Shown: positions 1 through 12,158, numbered from the stretch's first letter. The stretch is DNA of 64,000 nt from Manduca sexta (GCF_014839805.1 NC_051121.1:2711116-2775115); one strand, 5' to 3'. The notes: generated by a model not told the origin, from the letters alone. Translations and numbers: made by a program.

Positions 1-1154
1 TTTCTATTTTTAACATTTCATATCTTATGCTGAGGCAATTGTCGTAACACTTTCCGTCGTCTAATACCTTCTACGACTCTCTGTGAGCCTGGTAGCGTGT
101 GCTTACAAGCGTGACTAATACAATCCGAAACTATTTCTAATATATCCGTTGAAAAAGGTTGAAGAAATTTTAACTCACGCATGAGTCGTCACAAGCTAGG
201 AATATTTCTTTACAAGAGACACATGTACATAACTAGTGAAATATATATTAAAATTATCTTAGGCAAAATATATAATTTGCGAGTGAAAGAAACAAACCAC
301 TAATTAAGTTAATGACTGATCAAAATATTTATGTTACGGTCCCAAACATTAGTCAGAAATTATTACACGTTCGACTAGACCTGCTCGGAATATATTGTGA
401 TAGGTCTGTTGTATTTTAAACGTAATGACACAGCGAGGTCAACGACCATATAAATAATATTCGAAAATAAAACCTATAATTCAACAGCTATATATATTCT
501 CCTTGGTGCAATTTTTGAAACAAAGGGAGTATTTACGAAGCATTAAATAGCCATTGCCATAATAAAATTATTTTCTTCGTCTGCAAAATGAATGCGTAGA
601 TTTTTATTGTCATATTTACGTTAGTCAAGCATATCTTAAATCAAAATACACACAACGTATTGTGCCACAATATATATCGAATATCTTTATTTCGTGATAT
701 ATTGTGTAGAAGACAATCCTAGTGAGTACTCAGACGAGCGTTTTTGGATTTCAAACCGTAAAAGTTTGATATTAAATCATAAATTTTATCAAACGATAAC
801 CACAAATTGTGCCCTCACCTTTGCCCTTAAAAAATAATTTATTTGCAAATCAAAGGATCAATTCCAAAGGTCAAACGATTCTTTGAAAATTACAAGTATT
901 AAATCTGGTTTCCGAGTAGACACAGATGCCCAAGTCGCGATATCTTCATATAATAACTGTATTAGTATCTGTCTAAATGTCAAAGGAGCTGGAATTTCGA
1001 CGAGTATGTCCAATAATATTGACACTAACACGTAAAGTAACATTGTTTAATATTTTCAAGGTGACAGATGAAGGACATTTTTATCATAATTTAAAGCTTT
1101 AAGAGGAATGAATTTTTTTTTTTCTGATTCATAAAAACACAAACGAGTTTTAGA
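1..1154. other. Unique AT-rich non-coding stretch
   Basis: No recognisable gene. Open frames are short and without domain motifs. It contains one minus-strand TACCAGG-N4-CA site near its left end. I see no repeat family that I can name. Confidence 0.5.
82..94 (-). promoter_or_regulatory. TACCAGG-N4-CA motif site 1
   Basis: Minus-strand reading is TACCAGGctcaCA followed by GAGAG. It is one of 18 exact TACCAGG heptamers in the window; 17 keep CA after four free bases. A role as a protein-binding site is inferred from recurrence only. Confidence 0.5.
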
Positions 1155-1237
1155 GGATGTTTCATGCCCGATATGGAGCTAGGCCGCTATCATATTGTCC
1201 GCTATCATATCGCGGGATGGAAATAAACTCGGGGAAC
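1155..1237 (+). mobile_element. SINE body fragment (tRNA-derived family)
   Basis: The stretch resembles the middle of the complete SINE at 30.4 kb: GCCCGATATGG, then a CTATCATAT segment, a GGGATGGAA segment and a final ACTCGG. The tRNA-like head is missing. A 12-bp piece, CGCTATCATAT plus flank, is present twice in tandem, so the copy is rearranged as well as truncated. Confidence 0.6.
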
Positions 1238-1239
1238 TA

Positions 1240-1300
1240 TCATCACCATCATCAGCCTACAGCTGTCCACTGCTGAACATAGGCCTCCCCTAAAGCGCGC
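1240..1300 (-). mobile_element. RTE-clade LINE, ORF2 C-terminal end and 3' tail
   Basis: Read on the minus strand, GAGGCCTATGTTCAGCAG... translates as EAYVQQWTAVG and a stop, followed by an ATG/GTG-rich simple tail. This is the characteristic last segment of ORF2 in lepidopteran RTE-type LINEs, whose 3' end is a short ATGATG-like repeat. Only this end is present. It lies in the opposite orientation to the RTE coding fragment immediately to its right, so the two are not one collinear remnant. Confidence 0.75.
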
Positions 1301-1317
1301 GACGCTGTTCGGTATAG

Positions 1318-1420
1318 TATGAGGTTATCCGTGAGAGAACCAAAGTAACGGACATAGCTCGGAGAATAAACAAGCTGAAGTGGCAGAGGGCTGGCCATAT
1401 CTGTCGTAGGACCGGGGAAC
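1318..1420 (+). pseudogene. RTE-clade LINE, ORF2 internal fragment
   Basis: The plus strand translates as YEVIRERTKVTDIARRI followed by NKLKWQRAGHICRRTG, without a stop. The pattern (I)RERTKVTDIARRI-x2-LKWQ-x-AGH is the region downstream of the reverse transcriptase core in RTE-type ORF2 proteins of insects. It is about 34 codons with no start and no catalytic part, so it is a dead fragment. It adjoins an inverted RTE 3' end, implying rearrangement or two insertions. Confidence 0.75.
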
Positions 1421-3159
1421 CATAGTATTCAGTAATAATAACTAGAGTATTTGTGCTTTTACTTACCTTACAAAATTTTAGGTATAGAGAGTGAAGTTAT
1501 GGAAAATATTTCATTTAGGTGTAAAATTTGATAGCAAATCGAGTAGTCCTTATTTAAAGCTGAATGTTGCAATCATTATAAAAGTTTTGTCTGTCGCAAT
1601 TCTAAAATGATACGAGTGACCTGGCAGTACAAATGTCTATGTATGCAATCGGTATGTCGAGAAGCGCCGGCCAATAAACGAGGTTCATGTTATGTTTCGT
1701 ACATCTATGAAATCTCTTAACTCTTAAATACCTACGCAATCTTCAAAATACGTGTGGAATTCTTAGAAACATCTAATGGCCCATAATTTCTCACGAGTTC
1801 CAACTAATTCTCATACCAAAGCTGGAATCAAAGGCTGTGTACAAATTGGCTGTGTAAGTAGTACCCCCTTAAACGCTCATCAATTAACTGCCAACCACAT
1901 TCCGGCATTCGTCACTCCATCTGAAGAGTTCACGGCGCCTAAACTTCGATCATAAACCAATTTACATCCCGACGCGAGTATAATGAGGTGTTCTGCGTCG
2001 CTCGGGAGCCGCTGTAAACCTCATTCAAACTAATCAACAGCACTCCACTTTTCACGGCCTCGCGCACTTTGGAAACTTTTCGTCCGCACAAAGAGCCCGT
2101 CTATTTAACTGGCGCACTTCTGAGGAACTACCGACCGCGCCGACAACGGCAATATTACATGTGTCGTCCGCGGGACATACCCACTCACCCAACAAGTCAT
2201 TTATTACTCCACAATTCATTTTGAGCTCAGCAAAATAACGTGGTCCGTTAATCTTATAAAGTTTTTAAGCTATTATGATTAGACGCGTAATGAAACTGCC
2301 TTCAGCGCGGCGATGTGCCGGCGCCGCCGGTGGTGGTGCGCGAGTCCGCTCGCGTGCCGACTGGGGAACGACGTTTAATTAAATTAAAATACGCCGGTGG
2401 CAACATTTGCCTAAAATGTTCGGCGGAAGTTTTCATCCGTTTGGTGGCGGCGAAATTTGTATCGTCTTGTGAAGTAGGGCCGAAGAGAAAAGGGAGGGGG
2501 GAAGTATGTCGTTATAAATACCGAAACAAGGTCGCAGCGAAATTTATACGCGCGCATGTTAAATTACACAACTTGCACGGGATTCAGCGGAAAATTGAGA
2601 ATATTAGCCGCGGCTGAGGTTTCAAACGTTATTTAACGCGGAGACGAAATTTGGAGGTACCTACTTGTAGGAAATTACCAAGGAGATATCATGCCATTTG
2701 CTTTTCGTAAGAAATTATTAGTTTCTTTGTCCGCTTCAATAATTTTGATTAATACTATTTTTCTACACGACAGGACTGACTCGAATCAACTTGTATTATA
2801 TTCACTTTATAATGAATATTATATTTGTGTAACATAAAGTCGCATTCCAAAGCGTAATCTAGCCCTGAAGAACGCGTGGGCAAACCAGAATGTTAATTAA
2901 ATATTCCATTTCAGAACCTTTGAGTAATAAACCGGTCGCCGGGCTTAATTAATGCATAGAAAAACTTATATTACAGAGGACACGAGGATAAAGTCATACT
3001 CGTCACGAGTGGACGTAAAAAACCGTCGTTAAGTTAAATCTAGGCGACTTACAATAGTATCGACTGCGACTCGACGAGCTACACCGGGCAAATATCTTTT
3101 GAAGATTAATCATTCGAAAATTACTAGTTCGGATGTTAATTTCAAACAACGTATGTATA
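1421..3159. other. Non-coding stretch with a GC-richer island
   Basis: From about 1900 to 2620 the composition rises and CG dinucleotides are common. A 100-codon open frame lies at 2315-2617, but it begins with GTG, has no recognisable domain and probably reflects the lack of AT-rich stops. No gene is supported. An AAG|GTAAGT string occurs on the minus strand at 1466/1467 without a good pyrimidine tract. Confidence 0.45.
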
Positions 3160-4408
3160 TCTATACTTACTATTATATAAAGCTAAAGAGTTTGTTTGTT
3201 TGTTTGAACGCGCTAATCTCAGGAACTACCGGTCCAAACTGAAAAATTATTTTTGCGTTGGATAGTCCTTTGTTCGTGGAGTGCTATAGGCTATATATCA
3301 TCACGCTATACCCAATAGGAGCGGAGCAGTAATGGCTAATCTCAGGAACTACCGGTCCAAACTGAAAAATTATTTTTGCGTTGGATAGTCCTTTGTTCGT
3401 GGAGTGCTATAGGCTATATATCATCACGCTATACCCAATAGGAGCGGAGCAGTAATGGCTAATCTCAGGAACTACCGATCCAAACTGAAAAAATATTTTT
3501 GCGTTGGATAGCCTTTTGTTCGTGGAGTGCTATAGGCTATATATCATCACGCTATACCCAATAGGAGCGGAGCAGTAATGGCTAATCTCAGGAACTACCG
3601 ATCCAAACTGAAAAAATATTTTTGCGTCGGATAGCCCTTTGTTCGTGGAGTGCTATAGGCTATATATCATCACGCTATACCTAATAGGAACGGAGCAGTA
3701 ATGGCTAATCTCAGGAACTACCGATCCAAACTGAAAAATTCTTTTTGCGTTGGAAAGCCCTTTGTTCGTGGAGTGCTATAGGCTATATATCATCACGCTA
3801 TACCCAATAGGAGCGGAGCAGTAATGGCTAATCTCAGGAACTACCGATCCAAACTGAAAAAATATTTTTGCGTTGAATAGCCCTTTGTTCTTGGAGTGCT
3901 ATAGGCTATATATCATCACGCTATACCTAATAGGAGCGGAGCAGTAATGGCTAATCTCAGGAAGTATCGATTCGAAAATAAAAAATCTTTTTATGTTGTA
4001 TAGCCCTTTGTTTGTGGAGTGCTCTAAGTTATATATCATCACGCTATGACCAATAGGAGCGGAGCAGTAATGAAACATGTTGCAAAAATGGGGACAATTT
4101 ATTAGTTTTGAGAGCTTCCGTTGCGTGCGCTGCATAAACGGTTAAAGTTATGCAACAATGATGTATGACGGGATTAATCCTCTTAAAAAGTTCTAAAAAA
4201 TATATTATAAAACATAGTCCCCCGCTGCATCTGTCTGCCTGAACGTGTTAAACTCAAAAACTACCCAACGTATTAAGATGAAATTTGGTATGGAGACAGT
4301 TTGAGACCCTGGGAAGAACATAGGCTCCCGGGAAACTACTACTTTTATAACGGAAATATTTAGCCTGAAAAACTTTAAAACGCTGGCGGAGCCGCGGGCA
4401 AAAGCTAG
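3160..4408 (+). mobile_element. Non-autonomous Helitron (Lep1-type)
   Basis: The element begins TCTATACTTACTATTATA and ends AAAAGCTAG, inserted between a host A and T: the TC start, CTAG end and A^T target expected of Helitrons. A GC-rich hairpin-capable block (GCGGAGCCGC) lies just inside the 3' end. The GCGGAGCCGCGGGCAAAAGC ending and the 5' sequence are those of the Lep1 group common in butterflies and moths. There is no coding capacity. At about 1.25 kb it is enlarged by the seven-unit 123-bp array that fills most of its 5' half. Confidence 0.85.
3212..4072 (+). repeat. Seven-unit 123-bp tandem array inside the Helitron
   Basis: Units start at 3212, 3335, 3458, 3581, 3704, 3827 and 3950, each beginning GCTAATCTCAGGAA and ending GGAGCAGTAATG. 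Spacing is exactly 123 bp throughout. Units 1-6 differ by only a few substitutions (for example CCGGTCC versus CCGATCC, and ATAGTCC versus ATAGCCC); unit 7 is clearly diverged. The array has amplified part of the Helitron's own 5' region. Confidence 0.95.
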
Positions 4409-4572
4409 TAGTTTATATTTGTGAAAGAAAATTTTAAATCGGTCCAGTAGTTAGTTCCAGAGATTAGCCCCTATAAACCTAATAATTATTATAATCAGCT
4501 AGTTGACTAATTTGGATTACACAAAATAAAGTTAATTTCGTGGTAAACATTATTATAGAAATGACACGGCGA

Positions 4573-4585
4573 TACCAGGAGCGCA
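4573..4585 (+). promoter_or_regulatory. TACCAGG-N4-CA motif site 2
   Basis: TACCAGGagcgCA followed by TGGCC. It lies in unique sequence shortly right of the Helitron, with no similarity to the flanks of the other sites. Confidence 0.5.
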
Positions 4586-5704
4586 TGGCCATTAGTAGCT
4601 TACTAGTATAATTAAAGGGCGTTCGATTCGTCCTCAGTGTGTTCGGCACTGCGCGAGCATAAAGGCTCTAATCCACTTATCTGCCCGCGCCCTCCCTCGG
4701 CCGTCTCATTGTGCACATAATTTATTTATCAAGAACATTACGTCGCACAATCGTATTAGACAGTTTGAATGGCTTTACGAATTAGCGAACATTCGGGACA
4801 AAATAAATAATCTTAATTTGGTGCCAGCACGAAATAAACATGGCCGCCTAACTAAAAAAAAACCGCGATAAAATCCGTTTAAATAGTTTTTAGTTTTTAT
4901 TTCAATGTCTAACATTCGCGTAAACATAAGAAATCATTATGGCCGCCTAATTTAAAAAGAGAAAAAAGAAACAACATATTCGAAATTTCAATTGCAAACA
5001 TTCAACATTATGCAAAATACTTACTTAATTCAGTCCGCAATGGCTGGCTCAAATAAATTAAGCGATATCGAAAACGTATTTTGGCAAAATTAAAAACTTG
5101 TCGAATTGAATCTGGAGCCACAACAATGGACGGGTCGTTTCTTTCGTAACGAGTCGAACCAGAGCCCGATAGCTAAAAGGCTTGGCCGAACGATTCACGG
5201 CCGGCGCAACATCACGACGGATAGCGAGCGATCGTGTTTTATAAACTGTTTTTATGATTGATAATGTTAAAATGACTACAGCGTAATTTTAAAGTGAGAA
5301 TAGTAGTTGAACCGAATTGAAAAAACATATGGTTCATGAATAAATGAATAACTATTTTTATTACCCTTTTCATCCACGAAAGAGTGTTCAAATTAGGAGG
5401 CACGTCTGAACTTCGCCAAGCTAAAATATACCGATCCCATCATATATTCGAAACGACCTCACGGATATATATTTAATTACGAAACAAAATCTCAACCTGA
5501 GCAAGTTAGGTATTGCTCGATAGGATATCGGACACATTACCGCCCAAACATCACTAAACTATTAAGGCAATTTATTTGATATTAAACCGCCACTCGCCCA
5601 TGAATTGGACCGAATCGTAAAGTCAAAGCTAAGGTCGCCGAAAGCTGTGCAAACTTAAATTGGATCTCGCGAGTCCGGCTCCCAGCCCGCGAGCGCGGCC
5701 CGCC

Positions 5705-5717
5705 TACCAGGAGAGCA
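5705..5717 (+). promoter_or_regulatory. TACCAGG-N4-CA motif site 3
   Basis: TACCAGGagagCA followed by GAAAAAC. It sits at the right edge of a GC-rich patch (5670-5704). Confidence 0.5.
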
Positions 5718-6595
5718 GAAAAACTGTGCAATTAATGCACAACCAGAAAATTGGATATTGATTCTGAGAAATGGCGTTCCACTTTTTAACGCCCATTCAA
5801 ACGCGAATCTTATACGCCTAGACAGGGTGTAGAGTGTAGACGTGCACAAACCATGCATTTCAAAATTAATTTTCTTTACACTTTCACATTAATGCTCATG
5901 TTCAAAGCACCGAATAAATCATTCATTACATTTAATTGATTTAGACATTATTGTATAACATTTGATGTGCACTAGATTTATTTCTATTTAATATAAAACC
6001 TAGTATAAACATTAAATATAGCAGAAAATAAATTTATAACGGAACTGTTTTTATAATTATAATTAATCTCTAGTTTTCTAAGCCTTATGAAATAATAACT
6101 TTCGTTTTATTCAGTAATTGTAGGATTATCCTCGTCTACATATAATAGCTAATTTATAAAATGCTAACTTTTCTATGAAAAATATAAAGAAAAATCTAGA
6201 TAAAAGAAACCTATTCATTTTAAATTGGACAAAGCATCTTACTTATATTTTTCGTTGCATTTTGTCTGAGCTCTAATACGATAATAACTAATGAACATTG
6301 GCAAATTGTGATTTATTAAGTTTATTTTTGCTTTAATAAATCTGCAATTTTCGTGTTCATTTATTCAACTTTTTTAATTTTATTTTTAATAGACCTGCAA
6401 AGTAGATATACCTCCAAAATACCAAAGGAATATACGATGCACCACCGAAATTAAATAAATGAATGATACCTGACAATATCTCTGACCGCCCGATGAACAA
6501 CTAAGCAGCCATTCGAATTTCGGTTACCAACCAAACCAGACAAACCCATTAGTTCTATACACAACATTAGCCTCAGTATGGCTCTACCAAAACAA

Positions 6596-6702
6596 GCCGA
6601 CATAGTTGTGTCGAGTGGTTAGTGATAATGAACTCTCGTCAGTCGACACTCTACTTACCATCAGGTGCATTGGGGTCACCCCCATGCCTGTTAAAAAAAA
6701 CC
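6596..6702. repeat. Interspersed repeat fragment, copy A
   Basis: Shares an ordered set of words with 53968-54055: GCCGACAT, ATGTCGA or GTGTCGA, CTCGTCAG, CGACACT, and CACTTACCATCAG or TACTTACCATCAG. Such a fragment is widespread in lepidopteran genomes as I remember it. I cannot assign a family, and the strand of the parent element is unknown. Confidence 0.55.
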
Positions 6703-7389
6703 TACAGTACTTCGACAAACACGAATCTTTTACAAACTACAAATGACTACTGAAGAACCTGTCAGAAAATGTTAGGTTTGAACGATATCCCTTAATCTTG
6801 AACAATAGGAGAAATGCGGGCGAATATTCGAAGCGCATAGCCCGATGAAAGGTTAGTTCCGACTCCTAATGCTCGGTGCGAGACGTCGATCCCGAGGAAT
6901 GCTCGTCCGCGCCCGCCTTACAGCATCTCGCCTGTTTACTGAAGTAAAAAATATTAATATTGAATGCGTATTCTGATTATTAGAAATGGGATATGCTCCG
7001 TGACTATAATATATAGGTGACTACTCTAGTTCTTTCCAGTGATATTACAAATAAGTATAAAATTTAATGCCAAGACTAGTAAACCCTATGAGCAATATAC
7101 TTATATAGAATTTCGGGTATCAAAATGCTCTATGCGCCACGCTGTATTTCACATCTTGGTCCCTAAGACATTAATTGTTGTTAAATAATACACAGTGACC
7201 TAATTAAAATCGTCAGATGCCCTGCAAACCAGAAAAGACTTCAGTGTTTGCATATTGCGGCTCAGCGACGACGTCAAAAGATAACTCGGTACATTGATGC
7301 ATTTCTAAGAGAGAGGTATCTCTCCTACCACCAATGATCAAACTTGACTTTCTCGGCTCTTCCGTGCCAACGCTCCGCACACCCACATG

Positions 7390-7402
7390 TACCAGGACAA
7401 CA
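7390..7402 (+). promoter_or_regulatory. TACCAGG-N4-CA motif site 4
   Basis: TACCAGGacaaCA followed by GAACACA, within a moderately GC-rich patch. It closely resembles sites 8 and 14 (acaaCAGA, gcaaCAGA, acatCAGA). Confidence 0.5.
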
Positions 7403-8069
7403 GAACACAGCTAGAGTTATTTGTAAATAAATTGCCAGCGTCGCGCTGCGACAACCCGACGGCATTATTCCGGTCACATAGCAAAGTAAACTCGCGACTC
7501 GCGACCAAGGTCGACGAACTGGCGCGTTCGACGAGTGGGCGGTTCGCAAAATTTCACAATTAAAGTTATTAATTTCAACGAAATTTGTGCTAATTAGCGA
7601 CGTGTTACTTAACCATGCGTTAATAAACACGCGTCAGATTCACTCACGTCTGTACGGAAATGTGTCCATAATTGGGAATGCTCCATAATATCGACATGTG
7701 TTACGCGCAGATAAAGTAAACATTAACATGTAACCACGGGCAGTTTTAAATGGATACCTCTGGCTTATTATATTATTTGTAATGAAATACCACCTATCAC
7801 TTATAGTACTTATGTTTTTCGCGTTTGCCATAATGCAGAGACTTGGTCCACCACTTGGCAACTTATTGATAGCGTACTAAGAAACGAGAGCTCGCGATTT
7901 GTTTCCTCCATTTATATATGTTACGCCAATTTACCCTGCCTGGATATGATATATGTATGTACATACATAGTAATATAAAAATCTAGAAACAAATTCTTAT
8001 ATGAACTTATAATTTCTAGTGACGGCATTATTCAAAACGTAACATATTTTTGTAAGAAAGGTAGTTTAT

Positions 8070-9266
8070 ATAAAAATAATTTTAACAAAAAATTAAACCG
8101 CCTTCAAAAACCACTCAAAACCAAAAAATAATTTCACATAACAGTTATATATTGGATACCAATTTTGGAGTCGGTGCCTAATTAAAATTGCTAGTTAGCT
8201 ATATTTGTTGCATAGTCCATCTATGAGCTACATTACTTTCAAATGAATTAAAAGGAGTAGGTTCGCGTTTCTACTAACAAACATACACAGTGAAAGGTGT
8301 AATACTAAGCACATGTATGGTGTTTCATCGTTTTCTTTCCTCTTTTTTCAGGGCAGGGAGTGTAATATACCCACATTTGACCAGCTATATGTAACAGGGG
8401 AAGAATTTGGGTAGTGTACAGTTCACAAATTTAAATATTTCCTTAATAGCTTCAATTTGCTGTGCTGCGGCGGTGCGTTCATCTCCGGTGACGATCTGAC
8501 TTTGTACGCTGGTAGCACATTGTTTTCGTATATTTGTTAATGTATTTATCTAGCTTAACTAGCAATTTTAATTAGACCGACTCCAAAATTGGTATCCAAT
8601 ATATAACTGTTATGTGAAATTATTTTTTTGGTTTTGAGTGGTTTTTGAAGGCGGTTTAATTTTTTGTTAAAATTATTTTTATTTCTTGCTTTTTTGTGTT
8701 AGTATAAAATAGACCGACTCATTGGAATAGTTGTGTTTCGCTCACGACACGACTATCGCGCTGAGGAGTTACATCTCTGCCTACCCCTAAAAAGGGGAAA
8801 AGGTGTGATGCTATATACATATATGTATGTATGTAAGTAGAGTCAATTAAACCCAACCCAAAAACGCAACTGATATGTTTCACACACAGTACGACTATCG
8901 CGATGAAATGTTACGCCTCTGCCTACCCCTGACACGGGGAAAAGGTGTTATGCTATATGTATAAGTATGTGAGAAGTACAGTCAACCAAACTCAATGCAA
9001 AAACATAACTAAATGCGTCACAGGGAAGCTAAATTTGCGATTTCGTTTTCTTGGACGACATAATTATTCTAGTTTTTCTAATTTTAAAACCAAACTACCG
9101 AAGCGATGTTGAAAAATTTTTTATGGGACCAATCTGGAGAGAAATTCTTTCGAATAAAAAAAGATTTTTCCAAATCGGTTCATAAATGAGCGAGTTTTGA
9201 GGTAACATACAAAAAAAAAATCACGTCGAATTGATAACCTCCTCCTTTTTTTGAAGTCGGTTAAAA
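8070..9266 (+). mobile_element. Composite inverted-arm element with two-unit array, copy 1
   Basis: The left part has arms of about 131 bp (8070-8200 and 8551-8682) that are near-perfect reverse complements, enclosing about 350 bp of spacer. Next come two units of an about 140-bp tandem array. A 3' module follows and ends CCTCCTTTTTTTGAAGTCGG then TTAA, which mirrors the TTAAACCGCCTTCAAAAA near the left end. The same order of modules occurs at 34027-35946. No transposase is present. The ends are familiar from many lepidopteran genomes, but I cannot name the superfamily. Confidence 0.8.
8736..9010 (+). repeat. Two-unit array of about 140 bp
   Basis: Two units, each with GACTATCGCG, then CTCTGCCTACCCCT, GGGGAAAAGGTGT and ATGCTATAT. 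The first unit starts like unit 1 of the 34-kb array but continues with the tail of that array's unit 6 (ACATATATGTATGTATGTAA, then AACCCAA). The second unit equals that array's unit 7. The GCCTACCCC..GGGG..AAGGTGTGATG core matches the 3' part of the tRNA-derived SINE at 30.4 kb. Confidence 0.85.
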
Positions 9267-9910
9267 ATACTGATAGACCAAGTATTTACATATAATTTCT
9301 AGTAATGGTCTGATTAGTCTACTTGCAAATTTTTTATAAATTTATTATAGAATAGGCTAGAGGTCAAAATGTTATGTGAAAGAAATTGATCATTTTAAAA
9401 TTCGGAAACAAATGACGTTTTTTGTTTGGAATGGTGAAAGAGAAAAGAAGTGACTTTATGTTGATGGATTGATAAAGAGAAGAATTGAGAGTATTATTTC
9501 TAAAAACACGCCTGCCGTTTCAATAAATATTAAGCCGCTTCTGTTTCCATTAATTTTAAGTTACATCTCATTATTTAAGTATTACACTGATAATTATGGT
9601 ACTGTAAATTCTAAATATCTTGAGGGCTGCCATGTTATTTGAACATTGACTGACATTATCGACGCTACATGCTTCTTACTGTCTACTATTAAAAAATATG
9701 ATAGATGCATAGTGATTTCAACTAGCATTATTTCATTTAGCGGTATAAATTTATCACAACGATCGAAGTTACGGTTATCCAACCGACAACCCTAAGTGCA
9801 CCTCAAAGCGATCGCTTACAGTGCACAGTTACCACAGATCGCGCTTTGTGCTGTCATTTGGCGCTGATCGAGAGTCTCGAGGACCGTATTGACTCGCCTG
9901 CTTGTATTCA

Positions 9911-9923
9911 TGATGCCCTGGTA
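9911..9923 (-). promoter_or_regulatory. TACCAGG-N4-CA motif site 5
   Basis: Minus-strand reading is TACCAGGgcatCA followed by TGAATAC. Confidence 0.5.
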
Positions 9924-11300
9924 TCATCGTGTTCGATCAAGTGGTAAAATCAGCGGAAATTAATCGTATTGAAAGAAAACTAACAAACACCATCATACCT
10001 ATCAACTTACTTCTTGTAAATTTTAAAATTATCTAATTGATTGCCTACTGCGAAAATCCCCGTCCAACTAATCGGCCACTAAAATAACAAAACGAATAAC
10101 AACTTTACTAACAATATAAAACGAAATCAAACAGCTATTAATAACTTCTAAAACGTTTTGATCAATTACACAATCATCTTTCTGTTACAATTACCAACAA
10201 CTACAATTAAACTTTGTCCAAGAGCATTTGTAGTACGGAGCGTTCTAACATTCCTGTGAACTGTACGTTTGAACCTCAACATCTCCCAACAAACTTAATA
10301 ATACAACCCGCAGCCGCCTCGCCGAACTTTAATAACTCTCACAAAATGAAACTGAAGTAAAACAAACGGGATGATCCTCTCAAAAATGGCCACATTATCA
10401 GACTTCTTAAGGTATAATTAAGACGGGGATCCCAAAAGATTTTCTACGAAGCGAAATTAATTAGGCGACGACGTTAAACCTTCCAGATTTGAGGTCCTTT
10501 GCAGTCGGGTCCTGTCTAACTAACTACAGAGGATCTCACAGCACTGCGGGCACTCAGGCTTCACAACGACTAGTTCACTGTAATAATAGTTAAATTGCTT
10601 TAATCCGTTTTACGCTCATAACGATGTTAAAATTTCCAAGAACTTGGTTAATTTCTTTACAATATTAAGAAGTATTTATGTTTGTCAAGTCTTCGGGCTA
10701 TTTACTTTAGAACATCAAAAGTGGATCTTTGTGCCATCTTATTCCAATTAAAACTACATAATATAATTAACCACAATATTATCATTGAAAGCAACGATTT
10801 TTCTCAGCTTTAGAAATATCTTAGACCGACGATTGTGTATTATACAGTGTTAATAAGTATTTCAAATGCAATCTGTAGTCAGACAACGTGCGGAAAGTAA
10901 TATAAATTTAATTAAGTATGTGTTCGTTTCAACTTCGTAAAAGGGTAAAGCTCTCGCAGCCAGGGCACGTCGTTTCATTTATTTTTACAATATTCAATCC
11001 GAATAGATGGACAATTATAGACAGAACACATTGTCACACATAGGTTCCTACGAAAGCAAACAAAAACCTACATTCAGTTCTCATATCACGTGACCTTTAA
11101 AACGAAAACACGAACTATTTTAGCGCGCGACTCGTTCTGCATTCAACATTTGCCCTTCAAGACGCGGGCATTGTTCAAAAACACAAAACAGTACCGAGAC
11201 GTGCGAGTACAAAAGTATTATCCGGTGCACTCCCGGCAACTGGGGCAGAAGAGCCGTCATCAAAGGAGACACTGGCTGAGCCTCACCTCCTGTCGACACA

Positions 11301-11313
11301 TGAATGCCTGGTG
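11301..11313 (-). promoter_or_regulatory. Variant motif site CACCAGG-N4-CA
   Basis: Minus-strand reading is CACCAGGcattCA followed by TGTG. The first base differs from the consensus but the CA block is kept, so it may be a degenerate member of the same site class. Confidence 0.3.
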
Positions 11314-12158
11314 CCGCGGGTCGCCGCGCCCCATCCCCTCGCGCGCTCCATGTGGGTCACACGGAGCCCCACGGCAACATGCCGAGCATTGACTATCGTC
11401 GGGTGAAACTACATTTTTGGGGATCATTTCGCATATTCTTTCTACGTTTCGTAAACAGGTCGGTACTAGAAAATGTGACGGTTTTATCTTATAGCATGAA
11501 TTAAAAATGTGTTTTGGTCACATATTCAAGTAATCTTACCAAAATTCCAAAGCTTCATAACATTGATATATTATTGTCACGTCTTTATGTAATAAACCTA
11601 TTATAATGCTTAACATTTCCAGCCACTGCCCGCAAACCGACTTGACCGGAGGCTCTTCAGCGATCCTCTCTTGACCTAAATCTGGTACATTAAAACGTTA
11701 ATGACCGTCTTAACCGTTACAACGTTTGTCACTCAAACCAACGCTGCGCTTTCTCTTTGTCAAAAATTATAAGAAAAATATCTCATAATAAATTTATATT
11801 TTCATGACAATTAACCTCCTCTGAAGCGGAATTACCAACAATTGCTACTAATTCTTCTACTCTACAAAAATGACTGCAAAATTCCATGCTTATAGAGGTT
11901 TTCTGTTACTACGCCGGTTGAACCAACCCATTCTTGCTACAGACAAATATGCTAAATAGCAGAATAGCAGGGTTCTAGGTAGATACGTTGTACAGATACG
12001 AGTTACTTACAATAGTATCGCCCCACCGGCTTTGTTCGCGTATATGAATTGGAAAGGAAAGTTGTCAGTGGTCGTCCTTGCCCACAGCTACGAGCTCAAT
12101 TATTTACATCTGTTTGAAGGCGTAAAACCAAACAACTATTTTATCACCCACTAGAACA

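Larger units (their letters stand above)
4409..8069. other. Non-coding stretch with GC-richer patches
   Basis: No gene is recognised. GC-richer patches lie around 4620-4720, 5150-5240, 6830-6930 and 7360-7560. Three TACCAGG-N4-CA sites and one short interspersed repeat (6596-6702) fall here. Open frames on the minus strand at 7325-7630 and 7640-7861 have no recognisable domains. Confidence 0.45.
9267..12158. other. Unique non-coding stretch
   Basis: AT-rich, with somewhat GC-richer patches at 9780-9900 and 11200-11390. It contains one exact motif site (9911-9923) and one variant (11301-11313). Overlapping plus-strand open frames at 11090-11504 have no recognisable domain. No repeat family is identified. 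Confidence 0.45.

Noticed and set aside
1461..1468. Minus-strand AAG|GTAAGT as a third recursive splice site
   Set aside because: The donor is good but the preceding sequence (AAATTTTGTAAG) is a poor acceptor and the exon-side base is not CAG.
2315..2617. 100-codon plus-strand open frame
   Set aside because: It starts with GTG, not ATG. No domain is recognisable and it lies in a CG-rich island where stop codons are rare.
3212..4072. CRISPR-like regular spacing
   Set aside because: The whole 123-bp unit is repeated, without unique spacers, inside a eukaryotic Helitron.
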